The position numbers and the translations under genes were made by a program. Below, one piece after another: positions 53,619 through 63,966 of a DNA stretch of 64,000 bases. Below the pieces are notes generated by a model. It was given only the letters and a program-made list of their open reading frames with translations, had not been told where the DNA came from and did no database searches. Source of the DNA: Pseudonocardia kunmingensis (GTDB lineage Bacteria > Actinomycetota > Actinomycetes > Mycobacteriales > Pseudonocardiaceae). The stretch is taken from NCBI RefSeq assembly GCF_006716445.1, contig NZ_VFPA01000001.1, positions 2,852,001 to 2,916,000 of the forward strand. The letters are read 5' to 3'. Each line of letters begins with the position of its first letter. Positions within the stretch are counted from its first letter, which is position 1.

Positions 53619-54318
53619 GCTGCGCGGTCCTTCGCGTGAGCACGTACCGCGCGAGCAGGAACGCGGTGAACAGGACCATCGCGACCACGAGCATCTGCTC
53701 GCCGGCGACGACGTGCGCCCCCACCGCGCAGGCGAGGGCGACCAGCGGGGTGGGCACGTCCCGGTGCGCGCGGAAGGCGTCGAGACCGAGCACGACGAAC
53801 AGGGCGGTGACCGCGAAGTCCAGCCCGGCCACCGCGCCCGGGATCAGCGTGCCGGCCAGGGCTCCGGAGGTGACCCCGCCGACCCAGAACACGTGCACGA
53901 AGCCCTGCAACCACAGGATGCGTGCGCGGCTCCAGGTGCGGGCCTCCGGACGCGCCGTGACGGCGTACGCCTCGTCGGTGAGTGCGAACGTGCTGTACGC
54001 CTTCGCGACGGCGCCGGGTACGCGGTGCAGCGGGAACGACAGCGCGTAGAACACGTGCCGGACGTTGACCAGGAACGCGGCAGCGGCGATCTGGCCGAGC
54101 GGGGCGAGCGCCGTGACCAGGCCGAGCAGGACGAACTCCAGGGATCCGGCGAAGACGACCGAGGCGAACACGGTGGCCCACCACCACGCCAGGCCGGAGT
54201 GGGAGACCAGAACCCCGAACGCCACGCCCATCGCCGCGGCGCCGACCCCGACGGGGAGGGCGTCGCCCAGGGCACGCAGGACCTCGGGACGGCACCTTCC
54301 GGCGGCACACTCGGACAT
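53611..54318 (-). CDS. azlC: AzlC-family branched-chain amino acid exporter subunit
   Basis: This 235-residue protein has about six membrane helices and AzlC features ('ALGDALPVGVGAAAMGVAFGVL', 'SLEFVLLGLV', 'FLVNVRHVFYALSF', 'FALTDEAYAV'). It forms the exporter with AzlD. It is divergent from an Lrp/AsnC regulator with a 62-bp gap, the usual arrangement in which Lrp senses amino acid and opens the exporter. Confidence 0.9.
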   Translation of the reverse strand: MSECAAGRCRPEVLRALGDALPVGVGAAAMGVAFGVLVSHSGLAWWWATVFASVVFAGSLEFVLLGLVTALAPLGQIAAAAFLVNVRHVFYALSFPLHRVPGAVAKAYSTFALTDEAYAVTARPEARTWSRARILWLQGFVHVFWVGGVTSGALAGTLIPGAVAGLDFAVTALFVVLGLDAFRAHRDVPTPLVALACAVGAHVVAGEQMLVVAMVLFTAFLLARYVLTRRTAQRA

Positions 54319-54336
54319 GGCGCAACCATAAGTCCG

Positions 54337-54353
54337 ATCATGCGCACGATGAT
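54337..54353. promoter_or_regulatory. Lrp-type operator candidate
   Basis: ATCAT-GCGCACG-ATGAT is an imperfect 17-bp palindrome in the 62-bp gap between azlC and the Lrp gene. It is a likely site for the Lrp-type regulator; this is inference. Confidence 0.45.
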
Positions 54354-54380
54354 TTCCATTTGTGACTCTATCCTGGGACC

Positions 54381-54836
54381 GTGCGCAATCAGTATCGGCT
54401 TGATGCGATCGATCGAGAAATATTGTTTCACCTTCAGCAGGACGGCCGGCTGAGCAACGTCGAGCTGGCCCGGCGGGTGCGGCTCACGCCGCCCCCGTGC
54501 CTGCGCCGGGTGCGGCGGCTGGAGGAGGCCGGCGTGATCACGGGCTACCGGGCCACGGTCGACCCGGTCGCCACGGGGCAGGGCTTCGAGGTGATGGTCT
54601 CGGTCGAGATCACGGTCACCGACCTCGCGACGCTGCAGGACTTCGAGGCCACGGTCGCGGGTTTCGAGGAGGTGGTGGAGTTCCGCCGGTTCTTCGGACG
54701 GCCGGACTACTTCCTGCGCGTCCTCGTCGCGGACCAGGCCGCCTACGAGGAGCACCACATGAAGCTGCTCGGGCTGCCGGCCGTGTCCCGGGTCGTCTCG
54801 CACCAGACCATGAAGCGGATCAAGACCCGCGACTGA
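54381..54836 (+). CDS. Lrp/AsnC-family transcriptional regulator
   Basis: This 151-residue protein has an N-terminal helix-turn-helix ('LDAIDREILFHLQQDGRLSNVELARRVRLTPPPCLRRVRRLEEAGVI', in part) and a C-terminal RAM effector domain ('VMVSVEITVTDLATLQDFEA', 'FFGRPDYFLRVLVAD'). It should bind an amino acid and control the divergent azlCD export genes. Several ATGs near the start were considered; GTG 54381 fits best. Confidence 0.9.
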   Translation: MRNQYRLDAIDREILFHLQQDGRLSNVELARRVRLTPPPCLRRVRRLEEAGVITGYRATVDPVATGQGFEVMVSVEITVTDLATLQDFEATVAGFEEVVEFRRFFGRPDYFLRVLVADQAAYEEHHMKLLGLPAVSRVVSHQTMKRIKTRD

Positions 54837-54919
54837 GGCCCGACTTCGCGGCCACGGGGTGCGTGCCGAGGTCGGCGACGTCCTGCCCGCTACGGTGTTG
54901 ACTGGGGCACCATGCTCCC

Positions 54920-55618
54920 GTGCCGACACGCCGCGACTACGACGCCGATCCGGAGCGGTACCGCCTCGGCGTGCGCCTCACGGCCTGGTACTCGCACGCG
55001 GACCTGCAGACCCGGGTCGTCGAGCACCTGCTGGCCGCCGGTGTGCGCACCGTGCTCGACGCAGGCTGCGGCGACGGCGCCCTGGCCGCGGCGGCGGCGG
55101 GCACCGCGCTGCACGTCGTGGGCCTGGACGCCGCCGCACCGCTGCTGCGGGCCGCCCGCCGGCACGGCACGGTCGTCCGCGGCGACGTCACGGCCTTCCC
55201 CGTGCGGGACGCGAGCGTGGATGCCGTCGTCGGCGTCAACGTGCTCGACCACCTCGACCGGCCCGCGGTCGCGCTGCGGGAGGCGCACCGCGTCCTGCGA
55301 CCCGGTGGGCTGCTCCTCGCCGGCGCGACGGCGCGCGCGGACTCGCCCGAGCTCGCGCCGTTCTGGCGGCCCGGGCGCACCCCGTTCGACGCGGAGGAGG
55401 CGCCGGAGGTGGTGGCGGGGGTCTTCGGGGCCGTCACCACGGACGGGTGGGACGCGCCGCTCGTCACGCTGCCCGACCACGACGCCGTGCGCGACTACCT
55501 GCGGGCCCGTTTCGTCCCCGCGGGCGACGCCGAGCGCCTGGCCGACGCGGTGGCCGAGCGCGGCCCGCTGCCGCTGCCGGTCACCAAGCGGGGTGTGCTG
55601 GTGCTGGCCCGGCGCTGA
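54920..55618 (+). CDS. AdoMet-dependent methyltransferase
   Basis: This 232-residue class I enzyme has motif I 'VLDAGCGDGALAAAAAG' (about 45-60), 'VGLDAAAPLLRAAR', 'VDAVVGVNVLDHL' and 'LRPGGLLLAGATAR'. It is related to UbiE/methyltransferase_11 types. The substrate is unknown. The GTG start at 54920 has little ribosome-site support. It converges with the P450 gene, 19 bp apart. Confidence 0.82.
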   Translation: MPTRRDYDADPERYRLGVRLTAWYSHADLQTRVVEHLLAAGVRTVLDAGCGDGALAAAAAGTALHVVGLDAAAPLLRAARRHGTVVRGDVTAFPVRDASVDAVVGVNVLDHLDRPAVALREAHRVLRPGGLLLAGATARADSPELAPFWRPGRTPFDAEEAPEVVAGVFGAVTTDGWDAPLVTLPDHDAVRDYLRARFVPAGDAERLADAVAERGPLPLPVTKRGVLVLARR

Positions 55619-55637
55619 CCCCGTCTCTCCGGGGAGG

Positions 55638-56798
55638 TCACCACGTGACCGGCAGCGACGCGGGCCCGTCGTCGAGCGGGTTGCCGGTCCAGGGCACCTC
55701 CTCCGGGTCGCACGCGAGCGCGAGGCCGGGCAGCCTGCGGGCCAGGGCGGCGAGCACGGCGGCGAGCTCGATGCGGGCGAGCGGAGCTCCGATGCAGTGG
55801 TGCGGGCCGTGCCCGAAGCCCAGGTGCGGGTTCGGTGCGCGGTCCCGGTCGAACCGCTCCGGGTCGGCGAAGCGCGCCGGGTCCCGGTTGGCCGCCTCGA
55901 GGCGCACCAGCACCTGCTCGCCCGCGGCGACGGTGACGTCCCCGAACCGCACGTCCTCGCGCGCCCAGCGCGGGAAGGCCTCCCCGGAGAGCCCGATCTG
56001 CAGGCGCACGACCTCCTCGGCCGCCCGCGCCGCCGCGGCCGGCTCGTCGAGGCCTGCGAAGCCACCGGACCGGACGATCTCGACGACACCGATCGACAGC
56101 GCGTTCGCGACCGTCAGGTACCCGCCGGCCACGAGCGAGAGCACCGTGGTGAGCAGTTCGTGGTCGTCGAGCCCGCCGTCGACGGCGTCCCGGACCGCGA
56201 CCAGCTGCCCGAGCAGGTCGGCACCCGGTTCCGCCCGCTTCTCGGCGATCACGCCGGTGAGGAACCCGGCGAACTCCGCCCAGGAACGCTCGACGTCGGC
56301 CCCGGTGGCACCGGCCGTGAGGCCGGACACGGCGTCCGCCCAGTGGTGGAACCGGTGCTGGTCCGCCACCCGGATCCCCAGCAGGTGCTGGGTGACGCCG
56401 AGCGGCAGCGGTCGCGCGACCGTGGCGACGAGGTCGCTGCCGGGCCCGCGGCGTTCCAGGTCCTCGACGAGGCCCGCCGCGTGCTGCGCGATCCAGGGGC
56501 GGAAGCCCGCGAGGGCGCGGGGCGTGAACGCCCGCGCCACGAGCCTGCGCAGCCGCGCGTGCGGGGGCCCGTCGGAGTGCAACGAACCGGTGCCCTCCGC
56601 ACCGGGCGGGGTGATCCGGAACCGCTCGTCGGAGAGGACCTGGCGGGCGGTCGCGGCGTCCACGACGGCCCACGCCGGTTCACCGGCCGGTGTCAGCACC
56701 CGCACCAGGGGTGCGACCGCGCGCAGCTGGGCGTAGGCCGGGGCCGGACCGAACGCCGCGGGCCGGTCGAGGGGAAGGGTGGGGACCGTGATGTCCAC
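55638..56798 (-). CDS. Cytochrome P450
   Basis: This 386-residue P450 has the haem loop 'FGHGPHHCIGAPLAR' with Cys335, the K-helix 'EEVVRLQ' and the conserved 'GDVTVAAGEQVLV' strand. It is a soluble bacterial enzyme. The I-helix, usually AGxETT, reads 'AGGYLT': the acid and first Thr of the proton-relay pair are replaced by Tyr and Leu. The GTG start has GGAGG upstream; the longer frame to 57254 runs over the MarR gene and is rejected. It is divergent from a MarR regulator. Confidence 0.9.
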   Translation of the reverse strand: MDITVPTLPLDRPAAFGPAPAYAQLRAVAPLVRVLTPAGEPAWAVVDAATARQVLSDERFRITPPGAEGTGSLHSDGPPHARLRRLVARAFTPRALAGFRPWIAQHAAGLVEDLERRGPGSDLVATVARPLPLGVTQHLLGIRVADQHRFHHWADAVSGLTAGATGADVERSWAEFAGFLTGVIAEKRAEPGADLLGQLVAVRDAVDGGLDDHELLTTVLSLVAGGYLTVANALSIGVVEIVRSGGFAGLDEPAAAARAAEEVVRLQIGLSGEAFPRWAREDVRFGDVTVAAGEQVLVRLEAANRDPARFADPERFDRDRAPNPHLGFGHGPHHCIGAPLARIELAAVLAALARRLPGLALACDPEEVPWTGNPLDDGPASLPVTW

Positions 56799-56827
56799 GA
56801 GCGCCTCCGGGGTCGGGTCGGCTAAAC

Positions 56828-56856
56828 TGAACCTAGCACATAGTGAAGCTAGTTCA
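56828..56856. promoter_or_regulatory. MarR-type operator candidate
   Basis: TGAAC-C-TAGC (56828-56837) and GCTA-GTTCA (about 56848-56856) form an inverted repeat in the 72-bp gap between the P450 and MarR genes. This is the usual position of a MarR site controlling both genes; the role is inferred. Confidence 0.55.
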
Positions 56857-56870
56857 TCATCTGGAGAAGG

Positions 56871-57308
56871 ATGAGTGTCGACGAGGCGCTGAGCCGCACC
56901 CTCGAACTGGCCGTGCTCGTGAACGAGGACATGGAACGCGGACTGGCGGCCGACGGCCTGACCCGCTCCCGCGCGCACCTGCTGTGGGAGCTGCACCAGC
57001 ACGGCCCGGTGCCGCAGCGCACGCTCGCGCAGGCGATGGGCGTGAGCGCCCGCCACGTCACCGGCATCGTCGACGCGCTCGTCGAGACCGGGTTCGTGAC
57101 GCGCGAGCCGCACCCGACCGACCGCAGGGCCACCCTCGTCACGCCGACCGCGCACGGGCGGAGCACGGCCGCGGCGCTGGTCCGGGGCCGCCACGAGCTG
57201 GCGCTCGCGCTGTTCGCGCACATGCCGCCCGAGCTGTTCGACGCCTACGTCCACGCCCTCGACGCGGTGCTGGCGCGGTTCCGGGAACTGGCCGGCCCGG
57301 ACCGCTGA
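56871..57308 (+). CDS. MarR-family transcriptional regulator
   Basis: This 145-residue protein has a winged helix-turn-helix at about 48-105: 'HGPVPQRTLAQAMGVSARHVTGIVDALVETGFVTREPHPTDRRATLV' in part, with the wing 'DPTDRRA'. The dimer helices are at both ends. It should repress itself and the divergent P450 gene until a ligand, probably a phenolic or drug-like molecule, binds. Confidence 0.9.
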   Translation: MSVDEALSRTLELAVLVNEDMERGLAADGLTRSRAHLLWELHQHGPVPQRTLAQAMGVSARHVTGIVDALVETGFVTREPHPTDRRATLVTPTAHGRSTAAALVRGRHELALALFAHMPPELFDAYVHALDAVLARFRELAGPDR

Positions 57309-57318
57309 CCTCCCACCG

Positions 57319-58506
57319 TCAGTCGGGCAGCAGCGGCACCGACAGGCCCTGATCGCGACCGAGCAGCACGGCCCGGGTGACGGCGGACGTGCCGAACCGC
57401 TCGTGCACCGAGTCGAGCGCGGAGTCGAGCGCGTCGGCGGCGCCCTCGTCGAACGGCAGCTCGAGCTGGACGACGGAGTCGTCGTCGAGGTTGCCCACCG
57501 CGATGCCGACCAGCGTGAGGCCGCGCTCCCGGATCAGCGGCCGCGCCCTGGCCACGAGCGCCCGCACCGCGGTGAGGACCTCCCCGGTGCCGGACGTCGG
57601 CTGCGCCAGCGAGTGGGAGCGCGACACGCGCGAGTAGTCGGCGAAACGCAGCCGCACCACGACGGTGCGCCCGACCCGGTGCGCCCGGCGCATGCGGCGC
57701 GTGACGCGGTCGACGAGCCCCACGACGACCTCGTCGAGGTACTCGGGGGTGTGCGGCCCCCGCCCGATGGCCCGCTGCGAGCCGATCGAGCCGCGCCGGC
57801 GCCCGACGACGACCCCGCGCGGGTCGTGGCCCCGCGCCAGCGCGTGCAGGTGGCGCCCGAGCGCCCGGCCGACCACCGAGACCAGCACGGACTCCGGCAG
57901 CGCCGCGACCTCGCCGACCGTGCCGATGCCGTACTCGCGCAACTTGGCCGCGGTGACCTCGCCGACGCCCCACAACCGCTCGACGGCCAGCGGGTGCAGG
58001 AACGCCAACTCCCCGTCCGGCGGTACCACCAGCAGGCCGTCCGGCTTGCCGACGCCGCTGGCCACCTTGGCCAGGAACTTCGTGCGGGCGACGCCCACGG
58101 TGATCGGCAGGCCGACCCGCCTGCGCACCTCGTGCCGCAGCCGCGCGGCGATCTCGACCGGGGAGCCCGCGATCCGCCGCAGGCCCCCGACGTCGAGGAA
58201 CGCCTCGTCGATGGAGAGGCCCTCCACCAGCGGAGTGGTGTTGCGGAACACCTCGAAGACGGCCTTGCTCGCCGTGGAGTACGCCGCCATGCGCGGGGGC
58301 ACGACCACGGCGTGCGGGCACAGCGCGAGCGCCTGGCGCCCACCCATCGCGGTGGCCACCCCGCACGCCTTCGCCTCGTAGCTGGCGGCGAGGACGACCC
58401 CGCCCCCGACGATCACCGGGCGCCCGCGCAGGCGGGGATCGTCGCGTTGCTCGACGGAGGCGTAGAACGCGTCGAGGTCGGCGTGGAGGATGGACGCCCC
58501 GGACAC
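57319..58506 (-). CDS. dinB: DNA polymerase IV (Y-family, translesion)
   Basis: This 395-residue polymerase has catalytic acids in 'HADLDAFYASVEQ' and 'LSIDEAFLD', the steric-gate region, an HhH2 DNA-binding segment ('LWGVGEVTAAKL') and a C-terminal little-finger domain with 'RRGSIGSQ' and 'LELPFDEG'. It copies damaged DNA. I start at GTG 58506 because a LexA-type box overlaps 58506-58519; upstream frames through the box (GTG 58512 or 58527) are possible. It converges with the MarR gene by 10 bp. Confidence 0.92.
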   Translation of the reverse strand: MSGASILHADLDAFYASVEQRDDPRLRGRPVIVGGGVVLAASYEAKACGVATAMGGRQALALCPHAVVVPPRMAAYSTASKAVFEVFRNTTPLVEGLSIDEAFLDVGGLRRIAGSPVEIAARLRHEVRRRVGLPITVGVARTKFLAKVASGVGKPDGLLVVPPDGELAFLHPLAVERLWGVGEVTAAKLREYGIGTVGEVAALPESVLVSVVGRALGRHLHALARGHDPRGVVVGRRRGSIGSQRAIGRGPHTPEYLDEVVVGLVDRVTRRMRRAHRVGRTVVVRLRFADYSRVSRSHSLAQPTSGTGEVLTAVRALVARARPLIRERGLTLVGIAVGNLDDDSVVQLELPFDEGAADALDSALDSVHERFGTSAVTRAVLLGRDQGLSVPLLPD

Positions 58507-58519
58507 GAACACATGTTCG
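58506..58519. promoter_or_regulatory. LexA (SOS) box at dinB
   Basis: CGAAC-ACAT-GTTCG is a perfect match to the actinobacterial SOS box core (CGAAC-N4-GTTCG). It lies at the 5' end of dinB, so DNA damage should induce this polymerase. Confidence 0.85.
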
Positions 58520-58537
58520 CATCGCACCCCGACAACG

Positions 58538-60808
<2,271 letters not shown>

Positions 60809-60832
60809 GGGCCCGACGCTAGGGAGGATCGC

Positions 60833-60854
60833 GGCCAGATATCGGCCACATCTC
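60833..60854. promoter_or_regulatory. Tandem 11-bp repeat between the UvrA paralogue and WYL gene
   Basis: GGCCAGATATC (60833-60843) is followed at once by GGCCACATCTC (60844-60854), two direct repeats with two mismatches. It sits in the 63-bp gap between divergent genes and could be the WYL regulator's site. Confidence 0.45.
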
Positions 60855-60871
60855 GTGGCAGCATCGCACTC

Positions 60872-61924
60872 GTGTCCGATCCGAGCCGACGCATGCTGGC
60901 GCTGCTGTCGACGCTGCAGAACGGCCGCACGTGGAGCGGGCAGGACCTCGCCGCGCGCCTGCGCACCAGCCCGCGCACCCTGCGCCGCGACGTCGACCGC
61001 CTGCGCGAGCTCGGCTACCCGGTGCAGGCCCGGCCGGGGCCCGGCGGGCACTACCGGCTGGTGGCCGGCACCGCGATGCCCCCGCTCCTGCTCGACGACG
61101 ACGAGGCGGTCGCGATCGCCGTCGGGTTGCGGCTCGCGGCGAGCACCCGCGCCCGCGCCGACGACGAGCCGGACGACGACGCCGCGGCCCGCGCCCTGCG
61201 CAAGCTCGAGCAGGTGCTGCCCGCCCGGCTGCGGCACACGGTCAGGACCGTCCACCGCGCCACCGAGGCGGCGCCCGCGCCCGGCGCCGTCGTCAGCACT
61301 CGGCTGCTGAGCCTGGTGGGCTCCGCCGCCGAGCAGCACGAGCGGCTCGTGTTCGGCTACCGCTCCCGGTCCGGGGAGCCGACGGAACGGCGCGTCGAGC
61401 CGTACCGGCAGGTGCTGGCCGGACGACGCTGGTACCTGCTGGGCTGGGACCTCGACCGCGCCGACTGGCGGACCTTCCGGCTGGACCGCGTCGCCGCTGC
61501 CCGCACCACCGGGGAGCGGTTCACCCCGCGCCCGCTGCCCGCCGAGTCCGCGGCCGCCTACCTCGACGCCGTGCTGAAGGCGCCCCGGCACCGCGCCGTG
61601 CTGACGTTCCTCGCCCCCGTCGAACGCATGGCCGACCGGATCGGCCACCAGGACGGCACCCTGGAACCGCTCGGCCCCGACCGCTGCCGCTACACGACCT
61701 GGGTCGACTCCTTCGAGTGGCTGGCGGTGGTCACCGCGACCCTCGGCGTCGAGTTCCGCGTCGAGGAACCCGTGGGCTTCGCCGAGTACTGCGCGCAACT
61801 GCGGGACCGGCTGGACCGGGCCACCACCGGGGCCCCGTCCCTGGCCGGCGTCACCCGCGAGGAGCGGCGTCGAACGCCTTCCGCACCCGGACCGGCGCCT
61901 TCGCCCGCCACGCCTCCTCGATGA
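60872..61924 (+). CDS. WYL-domain transcriptional regulator (DeoR-type HTH)
   Basis: This 350-residue protein has a DeoR-like helix-turn-helix at ~5-60 ('MLALLSTLQNGRTWSGQDLAARLRTSPRTLRRDVDRL' in part), a WYL domain (about 150-230; 'RRWYLLGWDLDRADWRTFRLDRV') and a WCX-type C-terminal domain. WYL regulators respond to nucleic-acid or small ligands and often control DNA-damage or phage-defence genes. The last ~28 residues are low-complexity and overlap the MmcQ-like gene on the other strand, so the true end may be earlier. Confidence 0.87.
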   Translation: MSDPSRRMLALLSTLQNGRTWSGQDLAARLRTSPRTLRRDVDRLRELGYPVQARPGPGGHYRLVAGTAMPPLLLDDDEAVAIAVGLRLAASTRARADDEPDDDAAARALRKLEQVLPARLRHTVRTVHRATEAAPAPGAVVSTRLLSLVGSAAEQHERLVFGYRSRSGEPTERRVEPYRQVLAGRRWYLLGWDLDRADWRTFRLDRVAAARTTGERFTPRPLPAESAAAYLDAVLKAPRHRAVLTFLAPVERMADRIGHQDGTLEPLGPDRCRYTTWVDSFEWLAVVTATLGVEFRVEEPVGFAEYCAQLRDRLDRATTGAPSLAGVTREERRRTPSAPGPAPSPATPPR

Positions 61925-62207
61925 GCTCCTCGAGCTGGTCGCGGGCCACGGCCCGCAGGTCCACGAGGATCGCCCCGTAGCCGTCGTAGTGCGGGGTGGT
62001 GTAGAACGCCGGGTCCCCGGAGGCCAGCAGGGCTTCCTTCTCGTCCAGCCGGCACATCAGCACGAGCCCACCCTCGGCCTCGCTGCGCAACCGCGCGAAG
62101 CCCTTCCCCCGCACCTTCAGCGCCGGGGTGCCGTAGGAGGTCGACTCCTCGACCTCGGGCAGCCTGCGCGCGATCGCCACGACGTCCTGCCAGTCCATGC
62201 CGGCCAT
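61851..62207 (-). CDS. MmcQ/YjbR-family DNA-binding protein
   Basis: This 118-residue protein matches the MmcQ/YjbR (DUF419) family: 'VVAIARRLPEVEESTSYGTPALKVRGKGFARL', 'DPAFYTTPHYDGYGAILVDLRAV' and a C-terminal helix with 'EEAWRAKAPVRVRKAF'. Members bind DNA with a CyaY-like fold; their role is unclear. ATG 62207 (or 62198) starts it. It converges with and overlaps the WYL gene by 74 bp at the 3' ends. Confidence 0.84.
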   Translation of the reverse strand: MAGMDWQDVVAIARRLPEVEESTSYGTPALKVRGKGFARLRSEAEGGLVLMCRLDEKEALLASGDPAFYTTPHYDGYGAILVDLRAVARDQLEELIEEAWRAKAPVRVRKAFDAAPRG

Positions 62208-62248
62208 CCTGGCCCCCGGCGCACCGCGCCGTCGTGGACGAACCGGAG

Positions 62249-63079
62249 CTACCGGGTCCGCGGGGGTCTCAGCGGCGGCGCCTTCGCGATCACCACCGTG
62301 CCGGCGAGCGCGGCGGCGAGCCCGAGCGCGAGCACCCACGCCCAGCCGGGCCGGACCGGGTCGCCGAGCAGCTGGATCCCGACCATGCCGGGCACGAGCA
62401 CCTCGGTGACGGTGAAGACCGCCGTGACGGCGCCGACGTCACCGCGGCTGAGCGCTGCGGTGTAGCCCACCATGCCGACCAGCCAGAACCCGATCACCAA
62501 GTACGTGGACGGCTGTCCGAGCAGCAGCCCGAGGTCGAACCCGTCCCCGGTCTGGACGTGCGCGGCCCGGACGGAGACGGCGCTGCCCCCGAAGCCGAGT
62601 CCCGAGACGACCGCGAGCGGCCACGCGTGCTTGCCCTGCCGCAGCACCAGCACGGCCACCCCGAGCAGGAGCACTGACGCCAGCAGCACCACGTCGACGC
62701 CGGGACGGTGCACCGGCGGCTGCTCGTTGCCCGCGCTGGCCGCCACCAACACCAGGCCCGCGAGGCACCCCGCGACGGCCAACCTGGTGGTCAGCGGCAG
62801 CCGGGCGCCGATCATCCGGGCGCTGACCAACGCGGTGAGCGCGATCGTGCCGCCGATGACGGCCTGCACGGCGAACACGGGCAGCACCCGCAGCGCCATG
62901 ACCGTGCACCCCCACGCGACGAGGTCCACGAGCATGCCGCCGAGGTAGCGGGGCTGCACGATCGCCGGTCGGGCGCGCGTGGCCCGCCGCGCGCCGTCGG
63001 CCTGCAGCAGAGCGCCGCAGCTGTTGAGGACCATCGCCACGGCGGCGAACAGGATCCCCACCAGCACGCCGTTCAGCAT
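62249..63079 (-). CDS. Multi-pass membrane transporter-like protein (DMT/NIPA-type)
   Basis: This 276-residue protein has nine to ten membrane helices through its whole length ('GVLVGILFAAVAMVLNSCGALLQ', 'VFAVQAVIGGTIALTALVSAR', 'VVLLASVLLLGVAVLVL', 'YLVIGFWLVGMVGYTAAL', 'WAWVLALGLAAALAGTVVIA'), in two similar halves. This is the layout of drug/metabolite transporters and the NIPA magnesium family. The substrate is unknown. Confidence 0.72.
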   Translation of the reverse strand: MLNGVLVGILFAAVAMVLNSCGALLQADGARRATRARPAIVQPRYLGGMLVDLVAWGCTVMALRVLPVFAVQAVIGGTIALTALVSARMIGARLPLTTRLAVAGCLAGLVLVAASAGNEQPPVHRPGVDVVLLASVLLLGVAVLVLRQGKHAWPLAVVSGLGFGGSAVSVRAAHVQTGDGFDLGLLLGQPSTYLVIGFWLVGMVGYTAALSRGDVGAVTAVFTVTEVLVPGMVGIQLLGDPVRPGWAWVLALGLAAALAGTVVIAKAPPLRPPRTR

Positions 63080-63115
63080 GCCCCACGGCCGACCGGGCCG
63101 CGCAGTTCGGTCGGG

Positions 63116-63397
63116 TCAGCCCTGGGGCCGCTGCTTCGAGGGGTCGAAGAACCCGCTCATCAGCCCACCCGGCAGCGCCGCCTCCGGATCCCAGCGCGCC
63201 GCGCGGTGCGCCTGCAGCTTCCGGCGCGGCGCCTCCGAGGCGCGCACGGCCAGCAGGACCCCCGTGGTGAAGACCAGCGCGGGCGTCCCGATCACGAGCA
63301 CCGCCCACCCGAAGTACCCGTAGGCGACCACGAGGGCCACCACTTCCATGGCGACGACCGTCGCCCCCAACCGCAGCACAGCGGTTCTCCCCTTCAC
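63116..63397 (-). CDS. Small two-helix membrane protein
   Basis: This 93-residue protein has two hydrophobic helices (about 7-27 and 29-51) and a basic C-terminal tail of ~40 residues. No domain is recognised. It comes just before the transporter-like gene on the same strand (36 bp gap). Function unknown. Confidence 0.6.
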   Translation of the reverse strand: MKGRTAVLRLGATVVAMEVVALVVAYGYFGWAVLVIGTPALVFTTGVLLAVRASEAPRRKLQAHRAARWDPEAALPGGLMSGFFDPSKQRPQG

Positions 63398-63408
63398 CTA
63401 CCGCGCCG

Positions 63409-63966
63409 TCACATCGGCGCCGTGACCTCGTCGGGTGCGACCGGCACATCACCGACAGTGCCGCCCCCGGCACCGTCCGCACCCGAAGCATTATCGCCGG
63501 AGCCGCCGCTTTCGTTATCCGCGCCGCCAGAGTCGGAGCCGGTGTCGTCCCCGGCGCCCCCGCCGTCGGAGCCCGCGTCGTCCGAGGGCTTCGTCGACGG
63601 CTTCGTGGAGGGCTTCGTCGTCGGCTCCTCGTCGGCGGGCGGGTCGTCCTCGCCGGTCGGCTCCGGAACGCTGCTCGTCGCGCCCGACGGCGGCGTCTCG
63701 GGCTCCTCCGGCGCGGAGCCGCCACTGCCCGAACCGCCGGAGCCGCCTCCGCTCGAGCCCTCCTCGGCGGGAGCGGAGTCGGTGGTGGGCGCAGCACCCT
63801 CGCCCCCGGCGTCCACGCCGGCACCGGTCGACGCCGTCGGCCAGAGGACGACCGCCATGACCACGGCCGCGACGGCCAGCACCGCGCCGACACCGATCAG
63901 CAGCCCGCTGGGCCTGCGCCGCGGTTCGGGTTCGGGCCCGTAGTCCCAGTCCGGTTCGGGGTCCAC
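63409..63966 (-). CDS. Membrane protein with Ser/Gly/Asp/Pro-rich outer region
   Basis: This 185-residue protein has one membrane helix (about 21-43) and then ~140 residues rich in G, S, D, E, P and T with repeats 'KPSTKPSTKPS'. Such stretches are extended cell-wall spacers. The start is uncertain: GTG 63966 is used, but the frame stays open to the window end (codons 'RVGPPPPVRPA'), so it may begin farther right. Function unknown. Confidence 0.6.
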   Translation of the reverse strand: MDPEPDWDYGPEPEPRRRPSGLLIGVGAVLAVAAVVMAVVLWPTASTGAGVDAGGEGAAPTTDSAPAEEGSSGGGSGGSGSGGSAPEEPETPPSGATSSVPEPTGEDDPPADEEPTTKPSTKPSTKPSDDAGSDGGGAGDDTGSDSGGADNESGGSGDNASGADGAGGGTVGDVPVAPDEVTAPM

